64,000 nucleotides of DNA, taken from NCBI GenBank assembly GCA_025757845.1, contig CP107211.1, positions 1,860,001 to 1,924,000 on the forward strand, read 5' to 3'. The stretch's first letter is position 1. Every line of letters starts with the position of its first letter. The translations under genes were made by a program, and so were the position numbers. Under the pieces are notes generated by a model. The model worked only from the letters and a program-made list of their open reading frames with translations, did no database searches and was not told the DNA's origin. This stretch comes from Oscillospiraceae bacterium (GTDB taxonomy: Bacteria; Bacillota; Clostridia; Oscillospirales; Ruminococcaceae). This document shows positions 1 to 8,065 of this stretch, piece after piece.

Positions 1-1
1 C

Positions 2-679
2 TCCGCCGCCTTCGGCCGCCCCGCGTGGGACATCTCGTTCCATGTGAACATGGACGCGGCCTCCCTCATCGGCATGGACACCTTTGCCGACGGGCGGGTG
101 GAGTTCCGCCCCGGGCCGGTGTACCGCTGCGCCCAGTGCGGCGGCTTTGGCGTGCTGGACGAGATCAACATGGCCAAGAACGAAGCGCTGGCCGTGCTGC
201 ACGCAGTGCTGGACTTCCGCCGCGCCATTGACGTGCCCGGCTACGACCGCATCCCGCTGGCCGAGGAGACCCGCTTCATCGCCACCATGAACTACGGCTA
301 CGCCGGTACCCGGGAGCTGAACGAGGCCCTGACCTCCCGCTTCGTGGTCATCCAGATGCCCACCATCACCCAGGACAACCTGGAAAAGCTGCTGCGGGCA
401 CAGTTCCCGGATCTTGCTGCGAAGTACGCCCACCAGTTCGCCCTGCTGTTCCTCGACTTGCAGAAAAAGTGCGACAGTGCGGAAATTTCCACCAAGGCAC
501 TGGACCTGCGCGGCATGCTGGACGCGCTGCGCCTGATCCGCCGCGGCATCCCCGCAGGGGCCGCGCTGGACATGGGCATCACCAACAAGGCCTTTGACAG
601 CTACGAGCAGGGCCTGATCCGCGACGTGATCGCGGCCCGCATCCCGGCCAAACTGGATGCGGCCAAGCTGTTTGCCTGA
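2..679 (+). CDS. MoxR-type AAA+ ATPase, 5' end missing
   Basis: C-terminal 225 residues of an AAA+ ATPase; the frame is open to the first base, so the Walker A part lies upstream of the window. The Walker B segment reads VLDEINMAK, followed by FIATMNYGY and then LNEALTSRF, which fits sensor 1 and the arginine finger of MoxR/CbbQ-like proteins. Such ATPases usually act as chaperones that remodel or insert cofactors into a target, together with a VWA-domain partner. The stop codon overlaps the start of the next gene by one base (TGATG), so the two are almost certainly translated together. The target is not evident from the window. Confidence 0.85.
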   Translation, partial: SAAFGRPAWDISFHVNMDAASLIGMDTFADGRVEFRPGPVYRCAQCGGFGVLDEINMAKNEALAVLHAVLDFRRAIDVPGYDRIPLAEETRFIATMNYGYAGTRELNEALTSRFVVIQMPTITQDNLEKLLRAQFPDLAAKYAHQFALLFLDLQKKCDSAEISTKALDLRGMLDALRLIRRGIPAGAALDMGITNKAFDSYEQGLIRDVIAARIPAKLDAAKLFA

Positions 680-2433
680 TGGAAGCCCAGAGCTACACCG
701 CACAGGAGCGGCGGGCGGCCAATCAGGTCTGGGCGGCTGCGGGCGCCTATGGCTTTGAGCCGCTGTTTCTGGCCCACAACACCGACGGCACGGTGGATTT
801 TTACATGAACACCATCGTGGGCCTTGTGCACAAATATTACGGTGACAAGTTGATAAGCAGCATCTTCGACCGCTGGGCGGGCGATCTGCGGCAGGCCATG
901 CTGGACGATCTGGCGTGGCTCTACCTCGAAAACGCGGCCTACCGGCTGGAGCTGCCCCACCGCCCGGTGCTGGAAGCGCTGCGCTATTCTCACGCCGACT
1001 ACTTTTTTGCCATCCAGTACAAACTTTCCCGGCAGGAGTGGATGGCCAGGAACCAGCTGGTGTACACCATGCAGGCGGCCCGCTGGCGCAGCGTGCTGGG
1101 GCGCAATCTGCCCGTGATGACCCCCTACGAGAGCGGGTTGTTCCGGGCGCTGGCCCCGGACACCGCCCCGCAGCCGGACCAATTGCAGGACGCCCTGCTG
1201 GCCGTGTACGCAACGTTTGACCTCTTCGACGGCACCGTGCATCCGAAAGCGGCGCTGCACCTGCATCTGGACGGCCTGCTGGCCACCCTTGCCACCAGGG
1301 CCCTGCCCACCCAGATGATCAAGACCGACCGAGTGACCGTGGAGCACTCCAACACCGTGGACGCCGCCGGCAGCGGCCCCAGCGTGGACAAACGGCAGGC
1401 CCACATCACCCTGAAGCAGAACGCCGCGCAGGACCGCGCCTACATTGAGAGCTGCTTCGGCCGCTCCCTCTACCCGCCGGAGCGGCTGCGCAAGGCCGAA
1501 CAGGAGCTGTGCACCGGGGTGCATCTGGGGTGCCATTTGTGGTTCAGCGCGGGCGTGCCCAGCCCGGAACAGGCCCCCACCCCGGAGGCCCGGCATCTGG
1601 CCGAACAGGCCGAGCTGCAGGCCGACCGCAACCGCGCCTACTACGCCAAAAATCAGGAGCTGCACCGCAGCGTGGTGCTGCGGCTCACCGAGCAGATCCG
1701 CAACTGCATTCTGGTGCATCAGCAGCCCAACGCGCGGGTGGCCCGCAGCGGCAATGTGGACCCCGGGCGGGTGTGGCGCGCCCCGCTTTTGAACGATGAC
1801 CGGGTGTTTTTGTGCGCCGAAGAGGAAAATCACCCCGCCTTTACGGTGGACCTGCTGCTGGACGCTTCCGCCTCCCGCCTGCACTGTCAGGAGGTCATCG
1901 CGGCGCAGGGGTCCATCCTGGCCGAGAGCCTGGCCAACTGCGGCATCCCGGTGCGGGTGAGCGCCTTCAGCAGCCTGCGGGGCTACACCGTGCTGCGGGT
2001 GCTCAAGGACTTTGCCGACAAAAACCGCCAGAACATCAACCGGTATTTTGCCTCCGGCTGGAACCGCGACGGCCTGGCCCTGCTGGCGGCGGGCGATCTG
2101 CTGGACTTTGCCCCCGGCCCCGCCCCGCGGCACCTGCTCATCCTGCTGACCGATGCTTCCCCCAACGACAGCCGCCGCATCCCGCCCAGCCCGGAAAACC
2201 CGCTGGGCTGCGGCTACGAGGACGCCGCCGGTGTGGCCGACGCGGCCGCCCAGGTGCGCGTGCTGCAGCGCAAGGGCATCCGGGTGTCGGCAGTGTTCAT
2301 GGGCGAGGACCGCTCCGCCGCCGACGCTGCCCGCATCTATGGTAAAAATATGGCCCGCATCCGCGGCATGGACCAGCTGGCCCGCGCCGCCGGCCGCCTG
2401 ATCCAGAACGAGATCCGGGAGCTGGGAGATTGA
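679..2433 (+). CDS. VWA-domain protein, partner of MoxR ATPase
   Basis: A 584-residue protein starting inside the stop codon of the ATPase. The C-terminal third is a von Willebrand A domain: DASAS near residue 395 is the MIDAS motif and TDASPND near residue 490 supplies the second acidic metal ligand. The N-terminal 350 residues are not recognised. MoxR/VWA pairs work as a metal-dependent chaperone and its adaptor, as in CobS/CobT-like and NorQ/NorD-like systems; which substrate is served here is unknown. No signal peptide or membrane segment is seen, so it is probably cytoplasmic. A strong terminator follows, ending the operon. Confidence 0.85.
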   Translation: MEAQSYTAQERRAANQVWAAAGAYGFEPLFLAHNTDGTVDFYMNTIVGLVHKYYGDKLISSIFDRWAGDLRQAMLDDLAWLYLENAAYRLELPHRPVLEALRYSHADYFFAIQYKLSRQEWMARNQLVYTMQAARWRSVLGRNLPVMTPYESGLFRALAPDTAPQPDQLQDALLAVYATFDLFDGTVHPKAALHLHLDGLLATLATRALPTQMIKTDRVTVEHSNTVDAAGSGPSVDKRQAHITLKQNAAQDRAYIESCFGRSLYPPERLRKAEQELCTGVHLGCHLWFSAGVPSPEQAPTPEARHLAEQAELQADRNRAYYAKNQELHRSVVLRLTEQIRNCILVHQQPNARVARSGNVDPGRVWRAPLLNDDRVFLCAEEENHPAFTVDLLLDASASRLHCQEVIAAQGSILAESLANCGIPVRVSAFSSLRGYTVLRVLKDFADKNRQNINRYFASGWNRDGLALLAAGDLLDFAPGPAPRHLLILLTDASPNDSRRIPPSPENPLGCGYEDAAGVADAAAQVRVLQRKGIRVSAVFMGEDRSAADAARIYGKNMARIRGMDQLARAAGRLIQNEIRELGD

Positions 2434-2439
2434 GAGATT

Positions 2440-2468
2440 GCCTTCCCCTTTTGGGGGAAGGCTTTTTT
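2440..2468 (+). terminator. Rho-independent terminator after the VWA gene
   Basis: Nine-base-pair stem, GCCTTCCCC (2440-2448) pairing with GGGGAAGGC (2454-2462), followed by six T residues. It lies 6 bases after the VWA stop codon. Confidence 0.9.
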
Positions 2469-2577
2469 GTTGTCCGGCGCACAACCGCTTCGGGCATTTT
2501 ACAACCAACCGTCGCGTTGTATTTTGGAGCAGTTCCGGGGTGTTCGCAAAAATCTGGTTGTTTTTGCAAACTTTTAG

Positions 2578-2606
2578 TTGTTTTTTGTCGTAGTTTATGC
2601 TATACT
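2578..2606 (+). promoter_or_regulatory. Sigma-A promoter for the 252-residue hypothetical gene
   Basis: TTGTTT (2578-2583), 17-base spacer, TATACT (2601-2606), with a TGC extension directly before the -10 box. It leaves a leader of about 115 bases before the ATG at 2728. Confidence 0.75.
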
Positions 2607-2727
2607 ATGTTCAGACGAACCACAGGAACACGCGATGTCCCCCGCAGTGCACGGCGGCGGCCCGCGTTGGAAGTCCTTTGAATACAACACTTTGCTGTCC
2701 GTCGAACCATTCAGGGAGGAACGTATC

Positions 2728-3486
2728 ATGGATGCCAACCGCTACTTTACCGCCATGCACAACGCCATGTCATCCCGTCTGCCGGGGGCGCAGCTTCTGG
2801 CCGCCGTGCGCCTGCAGGATCTCTGCGGCAACGACGCTTACCTGGAAGTCCGGCGGATGCCCGGGGAGCACTGCGCCACCGTGTGTTACTCCACGATGGG
2901 CCGCAGAGGGCTGAACTTCCAGCTGTTCCGCAAGGGGTGGATGCTCTGCCACAACGAGAGCGGCCAGCTCACCGGGCAGTTCCCCGCCAAGGCCGAGAGC
3001 CTGCTGGAGGACACCGACTTCCACGCCTGCTGCCGCGAGGACCGGCTGGACGCTGCCCGCACCGACCGCATGGTGCAGGAGCTGGAAACGCTGGCGGGCA
3101 CGGACTGCGATCTGCCTTTGCCCCGTGACGCCCGCACCGGGGCCGTCATCACGGTGGACAGCTTTGTGGGCCGGGGTGCCCACTGGAGCTACAGCACCCT
3201 GAGCAAGGCCCCCTGCCTGCCGGTGGCAGCCATCCTGTACTGGCTGGCCGACAGCCTGGCCGGAGCCGAGCGCCGCACCCTGCAGGCCGACCCGGAGGCT
3301 GCCCAGCTGGCCGCACAGTGGCAGAGCGGCACGGTGGAGATGTTCTTCCACCCAGCCGTACCGGCTGCCGCCCAGTTGCAGACGCAGCCCCAGACCCCGC
3401 CGGTGAGCCGTCCGGCCCGCCCGGCCCCCACCTGCGCCCGCACCAAAAGCTGGCAGAGCATTCTGGCCGTCATGGCAAGCATGTAA
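2728..3486 (+). CDS. Hypothetical protein, 252 residues
   Basis: The frame is open further upstream, but the ATG at 2728 is preceded by GGGAGGA at good spacing and lies after the promoter at 2578-2606, so this start is preferred. I do not recognise the family. The protein is soluble-looking, with several Cys residues and a Pro/Gln/Ala-rich stretch near residues 210-235 that is probably disordered. It is a single-gene transcript between terminators. Function unknown. Confidence 0.7.
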   Translation: MDANRYFTAMHNAMSSRLPGAQLLAAVRLQDLCGNDAYLEVRRMPGEHCATVCYSTMGRRGLNFQLFRKGWMLCHNESGQLTGQFPAKAESLLEDTDFHACCREDRLDAARTDRMVQELETLAGTDCDLPLPRDARTGAVITVDSFVGRGAHWSYSTLSKAPCLPVAAILYWLADSLAGAERRTLQADPEAAQLAAQWQSGTVEMFFHPAVPAAAQLQTQPQTPPVSRPARPAPTCARTKSWQSILAVMASM

Positions 3487-3514
3487 AAAGGCTCCCCCTT
3501 GCGGGAGAGCCTTT
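3487..3514. terminator. Bidirectional terminator between convergent genes
   Basis: AAAGGCTC (3487-3494) pairs with GAGCCTTT (3507-3514), and the inner C-run pairs with GGG. T-runs lie on both sides, so it can stop the hypothetical gene (+) and the amidohydrolase gene (-). Confidence 0.8.
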
Positions 3515-3527
3515 CTAGGATAAATTC

Positions 3528-4811
3528 TTATTCCAGATAGGGGTCCAGCAGCTTGTCCACGGTCTGGCTGCGCTTGGGCGCGGGCTTTTTCACCACGCGG
3601 CCCCGGCAGGCCACCAGCTCCAGATGCTGCAGCGCCCGCAGGTCATCCAGCGGGTTCTGACGGGTGACGATGAGGTCCTCGCTCTTGCCCACTTCCAGCG
3701 AGCCGGTCACGTCCCCTACCCCGGCCAGCCGGGCGTTGCGCAGGGTGGCGGTGTACAGGGCAAACTGGTTGCTCACGCCGCAATACTTGTGGAAGTAGCA
3801 CAGCTCCCGCCAGAAGTCGTACTGGGTGATGTAAGGGCAGCCCACGTCGTTGCCAAGGCCCACCGGGATGCCGTTGGCCAGCGCCGTTTTGGCGCTTTCC
3901 ACGATGCCGTCAAACACGATCCTGCCGTTGTACTGGTCTTTTTCCGACGCACCGGACACTGCCGTGTCAAACAGCGCATACGGCAGCGCCGGGGAAATGG
4001 TGGTGCACAGGAACGCGCCGTGCTCCTTGTACAGTTTTACCGTTTCTTCGTCCATTTTTGCGCCGTGCTCGATGGAGTCCACGCCGTTTTCCAGCGCAAC
4101 CTTCACCCCTTCGGGCGATTCGGTGTGGGCCGCCACGGGATAGCCCATGGCGTGGGCCTGATCGCACACGGCCTTTACCATCTCCGGCGGCATCTTCAGC
4201 TCGCCGGGGGTGCCCTTTTCGGCGGCATCCAGCACGCCGCCGGTGATCATCAGTTTGACAAGGTCCACCCGCTGGGTGCTGACCTTGGTGAGCTGGGTCA
4301 GGGCCTCGCCGTTGTTGTGGGCCGCCACGGCCACCGAGCCTGCCATGTGGCCGCCCGGCACCGAGATGCCCTCGTTGGCGGCCAGAATGCGCGGGGCCAG
4401 GATCTTCCCGGCCTGGGCATCGTCCCGGCAGCGGGTGTCAAAATCCGCGATGCCGCCCACGGTGCGGATGGTGGTCACGCCGCCCAGCAGCTCCAGCTTT
4501 GCATAGCTGCACACCATGCGGTAGGCCACCGCGCGGGTCAGGCCGTTGCTCAGAATTTTACGCACCAGCGCCGCATTGTCCCGCGGCTTTGCGCTGGGCT
4601 TGCCGTTGCCGGCCAGATGCACATGCAGGTTGATGAGGCCCGGCATCGCATAGCCGCCGTGGAGGTCGATGACCTCATAGCCGTCCAGGTCGGTGCCCTC
4701 GTCCGCAACGGCGGTGATGACGCCGTCCTCGCACAGCAGCACCTTGTGTGCCTGCGGCTCCATCTGCTGGGTGCCGTCCAGCAGAATGCCATTGATATAT
4801 GCCCGCTTCAT
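3528..4811 (-). CDS. Amidohydrolase (imidazolonepropionase/prolidase-like)
   Basis: A 427-residue metal-dependent amidohydrolase, probably cytoplasmic. Key positions: INLHVHLAG (the HxH metal motif near residue 67), AHTES and SIEHGAK (further metal His residues), and GLGNDVGCPY (the distal Asp). The family hydrolyses C-N bonds in dipeptides, imidazolones or similar cyclic amides; the substrate cannot be told from sequence. The open frame runs on to 5399 but overlaps the rhomboid gene there; the ATG at 4811 follows AGGAAA and its own promoter, so that start is used. It ends at a shared terminator. Confidence 0.85.
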   Translation of the reverse strand: MKRAYINGILLDGTQQMEPQAHKVLLCEDGVITAVADEGTDLDGYEVIDLHGGYAMPGLINLHVHLAGNGKPSAKPRDNAALVRKILSNGLTRAVAYRMVCSYAKLELLGGVTTIRTVGGIADFDTRCRDDAQAGKILAPRILAANEGISVPGGHMAGSVAVAAHNNGEALTQLTKVSTQRVDLVKLMITGGVLDAAEKGTPGELKMPPEMVKAVCDQAHAMGYPVAAHTESPEGVKVALENGVDSIEHGAKMDEETVKLYKEHGAFLCTTISPALPYALFDTAVSGASEKDQYNGRIVFDGIVESAKTALANGIPVGLGNDVGCPYITQYDFWRELCYFHKYCGVSNQFALYTATLRNARLAGVGDVTGSLEVGKSEDLIVTRQNPLDDLRALQHLELVACRGRVVKKPAPKRSQTVDKLLDPYLE

Positions 4812-4831
4812 GGTCGTTTCCTCGCTTTTGT

Positions 4832-4884
4832 ACAACCTTGGTTGTTTTTTGTTCCAGTATAGCACGTTCCGGCGGGCGGTGCAA
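4832..4884 (-). promoter_or_regulatory. Promoter and possible operator of the amidohydrolase gene
   Basis: Read on the minus strand: TTGCAC (4884-4879), 17-base spacer, extended -10 TGCTATACT (TATACT at 4861-4856). Just downstream of the expected start point lies an inverted repeat, ACAACC (4832-4837) and GGTTGT (4840-4845), separated by two bases. This is a natural position for a repressor site. The promoter is well supported; the operator is inference. Confidence 0.65.
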
Positions 4885-4886
4885 CG

Positions 4887-4909
4887 AAAAAGGCAGGAAA
4901 GGTCCTGCC
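4887..4909 (-). terminator. Terminator downstream of the rhomboid gene
   Basis: On the minus strand GGCAGG pairs with CCTGCC (plus coordinates 4904-4909 and 4892-4897) and is followed by five T residues. It lies just before the amidohydrolase promoter, separating the two transcripts. Confidence 0.7.
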
Positions 4910-5011
4910 CTCTCCTGCCCGGTTGATGCAATGATGCTTTCCTGTGCTGCGGCGCTGGAGGCTGCGGCTTCGCTGGAAGCAGCCTCGGAAGAAGCGGCCT
5001 CGCTGGATGCG

Positions 5012-5557
5012 TCAGCGGCGGCGTTTGCGGCGGGGCAGCGCGAAATAGTAGCCGAAGCCCGTGCCGCACAGCCCGCCCACGATGTGCATGAAGTTGGCCA
5101 CGTTGTCGTGCACGAGGATGATGTCGTACACCTGCTGGCCGAAGTACAGCGCCGCTACCAGCAGCATGGTGACCGGGATGCCGCCGGAAAAGCCCGCCAG
5201 CGACGACAGCATGATGAGCATGAACACGATGCCCGACGCCCCCAGCAGCCCGGTGCGGGGGAACAGCACGCATTGCAGCACGCCGGTGACCAGCGCCGTG
5301 AACACGATGCCGCCCAGCAGGGCCTTGCTGCCGTATTTTTCCTCCATGGGCGGGCCCACCACCAGCAGCAGCAGCATGTTGTTCAAAAAGTGCTCCCACC
5401 CGGCGTGGCCCAGCACATGGCCAAACAGCCGGATGTAGAACAGCGGGTCCTTGAGCGACGAGCGGTAGACGCAGAACAGGTGCATGGTGGTCCAGCCGCC
5501 GGTCCAGTCGTCGAGGAACAGCACCAGAAGCGACAGCAGAAAAAAGGTGAGGATCAC
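5012..5557 (-). CDS. Rhomboid-family intramembrane serine protease
   Basis: Membrane protein of at least 181 residues with about six transmembrane helices. Family marks are HAGWEHFLNNM in the second helix, GASGIVFM carrying the catalytic Ser, and HIVGG carrying the catalytic His. It cleaves substrates within the membrane. The GTG start at 5557 lacks a good ribosome site. Codons upstream stay open (KKARFKLELQYNSPV) back to an ACG at 5602 that follows AGAAAGGA, so the real start is probably 5602 with a rare or miscalled codon (196 residues). It lies behind the CYTH gene on the same strand. Confidence 0.85.
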   Translation of the reverse strand: MILTFFLLSLLVLFLDDWTGGWTTMHLFCVYRSSLKDPLFYIRLFGHVLGHAGWEHFLNNMLLLLVVGPPMEEKYGSKALLGGIVFTALVTGVLQCVLFPRTGLLGASGIVFMLIMLSSLAGFSGGIPVTMLLVAALYFGQQVYDIILVHDNVANFMHIVGGLCGTGFGYYFALPRRKRRR

Positions 5558-5638
5558 CGGGGAGTTGTATTGAAGCTCCAGCTTGAATCTTGCCTTTTTC
5601 GTAACGATACGATCCTTTCTCTCTTATAATATAAGGGG

Positions 5639-6127
5639 TCAGCCGCGGGTCTGCAGCCAGTAGGCCCCCATGCTCTGGCCGGGCTGGCCGGTGACTTCCT
5701 GGTCCAGGTAGGCCCCCAGGCCCCAGGCGGCAGGCTGCCAGGCGTTGGCGGCCTCCACGGTGGGGTACTCCACCTCCGCATACCAGAACGCGGTAGGCCG
5801 GCCTGCGTCCACATGGTTCACTTCCAGCGCGCTGCCGTCCGGCAGGCGGTAGGTGCGGCGGGTCTTGGGGATGAGGGGTTTGCCGATGATCTTGTGTTCC
5901 AACTCCTCAAACAGTTCTTTGTCGATGCTGCGCTCGATCTCCTCCCGGGCAAGGCCGCCCTCGCTCTTGAAGCAGAGCACATAGTCGGTCTTGCCGCCCG
6001 CAAGGGCTTCCTCCCGGATGCGCACCGTGGGCCGCACACTGATGTAGCCCTGCCGCATGGCAAATTCTTCCTCCATGGGCAGGCCCTCCGGCCAGCCGGT
6101 CACCATCCATTTGCGTTCGATCTCCAT
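5639..6127 (-). CDS. CYTH-domain protein (triphosphate tunnel enzyme)
   Basis: A 162-residue protein beginning MEIERKW, the ExExK signature of CYTH/triphosphate tunnel metalloenzymes. Alternating charged strands (VRIRE, EIERSI, ALEVNH, AEVEYP) fit the eight-stranded tunnel that binds triphosphate through Arg/Lys and metal through Glu. Family members are inorganic triphosphatases, thiamine triphosphatases or class IV adenylate cyclases; the activity here is undetermined. It is divergent from the RlmI gene and shares a palindromic promoter region with it. The rhomboid gene follows on the same strand. Confidence 0.85.
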   Translation of the reverse strand: MEIERKWMVTGWPEGLPMEEEFAMRQGYISVRPTVRIREEALAGGKTDYVLCFKSEGGLAREEIERSIDKELFEELEHKIIGKPLIPKTRRTYRLPDGSALEVNHVDAGRPTAFWYAEVEYPTVEAANAWQPAAWGLGAYLDQEVTGQPGQSMGAYWLQTRG

Positions 6128-6168
6128 TGCAGATCCCCTCTTTCCGGTCTTTTTTTGGAAATTTCTTA

Positions 6169-6200
6169 TTTATAATACCATGGATCTATGGTATTATAAA
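6169..6200. promoter_or_regulatory. Palindromic divergent promoter region
   Basis: A perfect 13-base inverted repeat (TTTATAATACCAT at 6169-6181, its complement at 6188-6200) around a 6-base centre. Each arm holds a TATAAT facing outward: 6171-6176 for the RlmI gene and 6198-6193 for the CYTH gene. On the minus strand TTGCTC lies 18 bases upstream of TATAAT; on the plus strand the -35 is weak. The symmetry suggests one regulator or coupled firing. Confidence 0.65.
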
Positions 6201-6236
6201 GGGGTGAATTTGAAAAGAGCAACCAAGGAGATCTCC

Positions 6237-7463
6237 ATGAAAGAACGCGCTTATCCTGTATACACCGTCAACAAACACGCCGAGGGCCTGCTGGTGGGCG
6301 GCCACCCCTGGGTGTACGAAAACGACATCCTCCACGCCCCGGACACCGAACCCGAAAACGGCACCCTGGCCGATGTGGTCAGCCCCAAGGGGGCGTACCT
6401 GGGCACCGGCTTCGTGTCGCTGCACAGCAAGATCCGGGTGCGGCTCATCAGCCGCAACGCCAACGACACCTTTGACGCCGCTTTCTGGCGCCGCCGGGTG
6501 GAGTACGCCTGGGCCTACCGCAAGACCGTGCTGGAGCCCGCCGACCTGACCGCCTGCCGGGTGATCTTTGGCGAGGCCGACCAGTTCCCCGGCCTGACCG
6601 TGGACCGCTTCCACGATATCCTGGTCACCCAGACCCTCAGCGTGGGCATGGAAAAGCTCAAGCCGGTGCTGTTCCCCCTGCTGGCCGAGGTGCTGCGGGC
6701 CGACGGCCAGACCATTGCCGGCATCTACGAGCGCAACGACGAGGCCCTGCGCGCCAAGGAAGGGCTGGAGCAGAACAAGGGCTGGTTCGACCTGCCCGGC
6801 GAGACCCACCCCGCCAGCACCCAGACCGAGATCTGCGAGAACGGCGTGTTCTACCATGTGGACTTTGAGAACGGCCAGAAAACCGGCTTTTTCCTGGACC
6901 AGAAGTACAACCGCCGGGCCGTGGCACGCCTTGCCGCCGGCCACACGGTGCTGGACTGCTTCACCCATACCGGCAGCTTTGCGCTGAACGCTGCCAAGGG
7001 CGGGGCCGCCCGGGTCACCGCTGCTGACATCAGCGCCGACGCCATTGCCATGGCCCAGCGCAATGCCCAGCGCAACGGCCTTGACAACATGGACTTTTTG
7101 TGCGAGGACACCTTCGCGCTGCTGCCCCGGCTGGAAAAAGAGGGCCACCCCTATGACTTTATCATCCTGGACCCGCCCGCCTTTACCAAGGCACGCCGCA
7201 CGGTGGAGAACGCCATGCGTGGCTACAAGGAGATCAACTACCGCGCCATGAAGCTGCTGCCCCGGGGCGGCTATCTGGCCACGGCCAGCTGCTCCCACTT
7301 TGCCACCGAGGAGCTGTTCATCAAGATGCTGAAAGCAGCGGCGAAGGACGCCCACCGCCAGCTGCGGCAGATCGAGGTGAAGCAGCAGGCCCCGGACCAC
7401 CCCATCCTGTGGGGCGTGCCGGAGACCAACTACCTGAAGTTCTTTTTGTTCCAGGTGATCTGA
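6237..7463 (+). CDS. rlmI: Class I rRNA (cytosine-C5) methyltransferase, RlmI-like
   Basis: A 408-residue SAM-dependent methyltransferase. The N-terminal PUA-like part has LLVGGHPWVYENDI; the C-terminal Rossmann domain has VLDCFTHTGSFAL (SAM binding), the catalytic LDPPAF and ASCSHF. This matches RlmI, which methylates C1962 of 23S rRNA in E. coli. The ATG at 6237 follows AAGGAG at 6225-6230. The longer open frame crosses the palindromic promoter and was not used. Repeat A1 begins three bases after the stop codon. Confidence 0.85.
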   Translation: MKERAYPVYTVNKHAEGLLVGGHPWVYENDILHAPDTEPENGTLADVVSPKGAYLGTGFVSLHSKIRVRLISRNANDTFDAAFWRRRVEYAWAYRKTVLEPADLTACRVIFGEADQFPGLTVDRFHDILVTQTLSVGMEKLKPVLFPLLAEVLRADGQTIAGIYERNDEALRAKEGLEQNKGWFDLPGETHPASTQTEICENGVFYHVDFENGQKTGFFLDQKYNRRAVARLAAGHTVLDCFTHTGSFALNAAKGGAARVTAADISADAIAMAQRNAQRNGLDNMDFLCEDTFALLPRLEKEGHPYDFIILDPPAFTKARRTVENAMRGYKEINYRAMKLLPRGGYLATASCSHFATEELFIKMLKAAAKDAHRQLRQIEVKQQAPDHPILWGVPETNYLKFFLFQVI

Positions 7464-7465
7464 CC

Positions 7466-7800
7466 ATTTAGAATGCCCTCCGCTTCGCTCTGGGCATATT
7501 GAAAGGAAATATTATTTTTATATTGGCGTTTGGACGGGTTGCGGCTCCCAGCGTCTGCCGCGGCCCTTGAGCGGGCCTTGCATCCTGCTGGCCGCTGCCC
7601 CAACAGCTCCTCCCTGTTTCCGCCACAGGCGGCGGTCGTCGCCGTTGCACGTCCTGCGGAGCTTGTCGGGGTTTAGACCCCTCCATCTGCTAACGCAGAC
7701 CGCTCTGCCACTTGAAAGCCCCACTGGGGCTTTCATTGTTGCACAACCGCGGGACGCTCCAAACACATTTTCACAAAAGGGGTCGTAGCGGGTAGTAGCA
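7466..7800 (+). repeat. Family A repeat, copy 1, expanded form
   Basis: Starts right after the rlmI stop codon. Hairpin 1: ATGCCC (7473-7478) pairs with GGGCAT (7492-7497) around the conserved loop. Then come the AT-rich spacer ending TATATTGGC and the base of hairpin 2 (GTTTGGA at 7528-7534, TCCAAAC at 7758-7764), followed by the family tail beginning CATTTTCAC. In other copies hairpin 2 ends in a four-base loop; here it encloses about 220 bases of highly structured sequence. The right boundary is approximate. Confidence 0.75.
7520..7757. ncRNA. Candidate structured RNA inside repeat A1
   Basis: Dense, mostly perfect hairpins (minus-strand sense): TCTGC/GCAGA around GTTA; GGGG/CCCC around TCTAAA, both enclosed by GCGG/CCGC; CCTGT/ACAGG; GCTG/CAGC; GGCCC/GGGCC; GCGGC/GCCGC; and GAAAGCCCC/GGGGCTTTC at one end. 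An open frame of 72 codons on the minus strand (7518-7736, MKAPVGLSSG...) covers the same stretch but has no ribosome site and looks like a by-product. I do not recognise the RNA family. In size and complexity it is comparable to the larger clostridial RNA motifs such as raiA, but that is not an assignment. The transcribed strand is uncertain. Confidence 0.5.
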
Positions 7801-7840
7801 TCTGCGGCTGTCACGCAACGGATAAGCCCAGGTTTTGCAA

Positions 7841-7974
7841 ATGCAATTGTCCGTAACGACTCCTCCCGTGAAAAAACAGTTCCGGCGGGCCCGCAGGCCT
7901 GCCGGAACTGCAAATTTAAAAATAGTATTTCCGCTGCTATTGCCAGAGCAAAGCGGAGGCAATTCCAAATCGTT
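7841..7974 (-). repeat. Family A repeat, copy 1' (inverted)
   Basis: Reads on the minus strand from CGATTTGGAATTGCC to the tail CACGGGAGGAGTCGTTACGG. Hairpin 1 has arms ATTGCC/GGCAAT. Hairpin 2 has a 16-position stem starting GCAGTTCCGGCAGGCC with loop TGCG. It faces copy A1. The bases from here to the glnN promoter at 8066 show nothing else recognisable. Confidence 0.8.
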
Positions 7975-8065
7975 CTGTTCCGGTTTAAAGGTTCAAAAGT
8001 CATACCAAGCTCAGTTGTGCCAAAATTCGCAGAGAGCGTTTGTGCAGAATCGTCAGATTTGTCAA

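Noticed and set aside
601..2508. 635-codon open frame on the minus strand opposite the VWA gene
   Set aside because: No ribosome site, His/Gly/Val-biased composition typical of the antisense of GC-rich genes, and it covers two well-supported plus-strand genes and a terminator.
4926..5012. Ser/Glu/Ala repeat (ASSEAASSEAASSEAA) in the +1 frame after the rhomboid stop, as a frameshifted C-terminal tail
   Set aside because: The frame has no stop before the terminator and promoter downstream, so a simple indel does not restore a sensible protein end. The repetitive DNA remains odd.
3528..5399. 623-residue reading of the amidohydrolase with a long N-terminal extension
   Set aside because: The extension overlaps the rhomboid gene in another frame, crosses a terminator and a promoter, and has no homology; the ATG at 4811 has a ribosome site.
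7518..8003. 161-codon minus-strand open frame across repeats A1 and A1'
   Set aside because: It runs through two inverted repeats and the structured RNA candidate; no ribosome site. Better explained as noncoding structured sequence.
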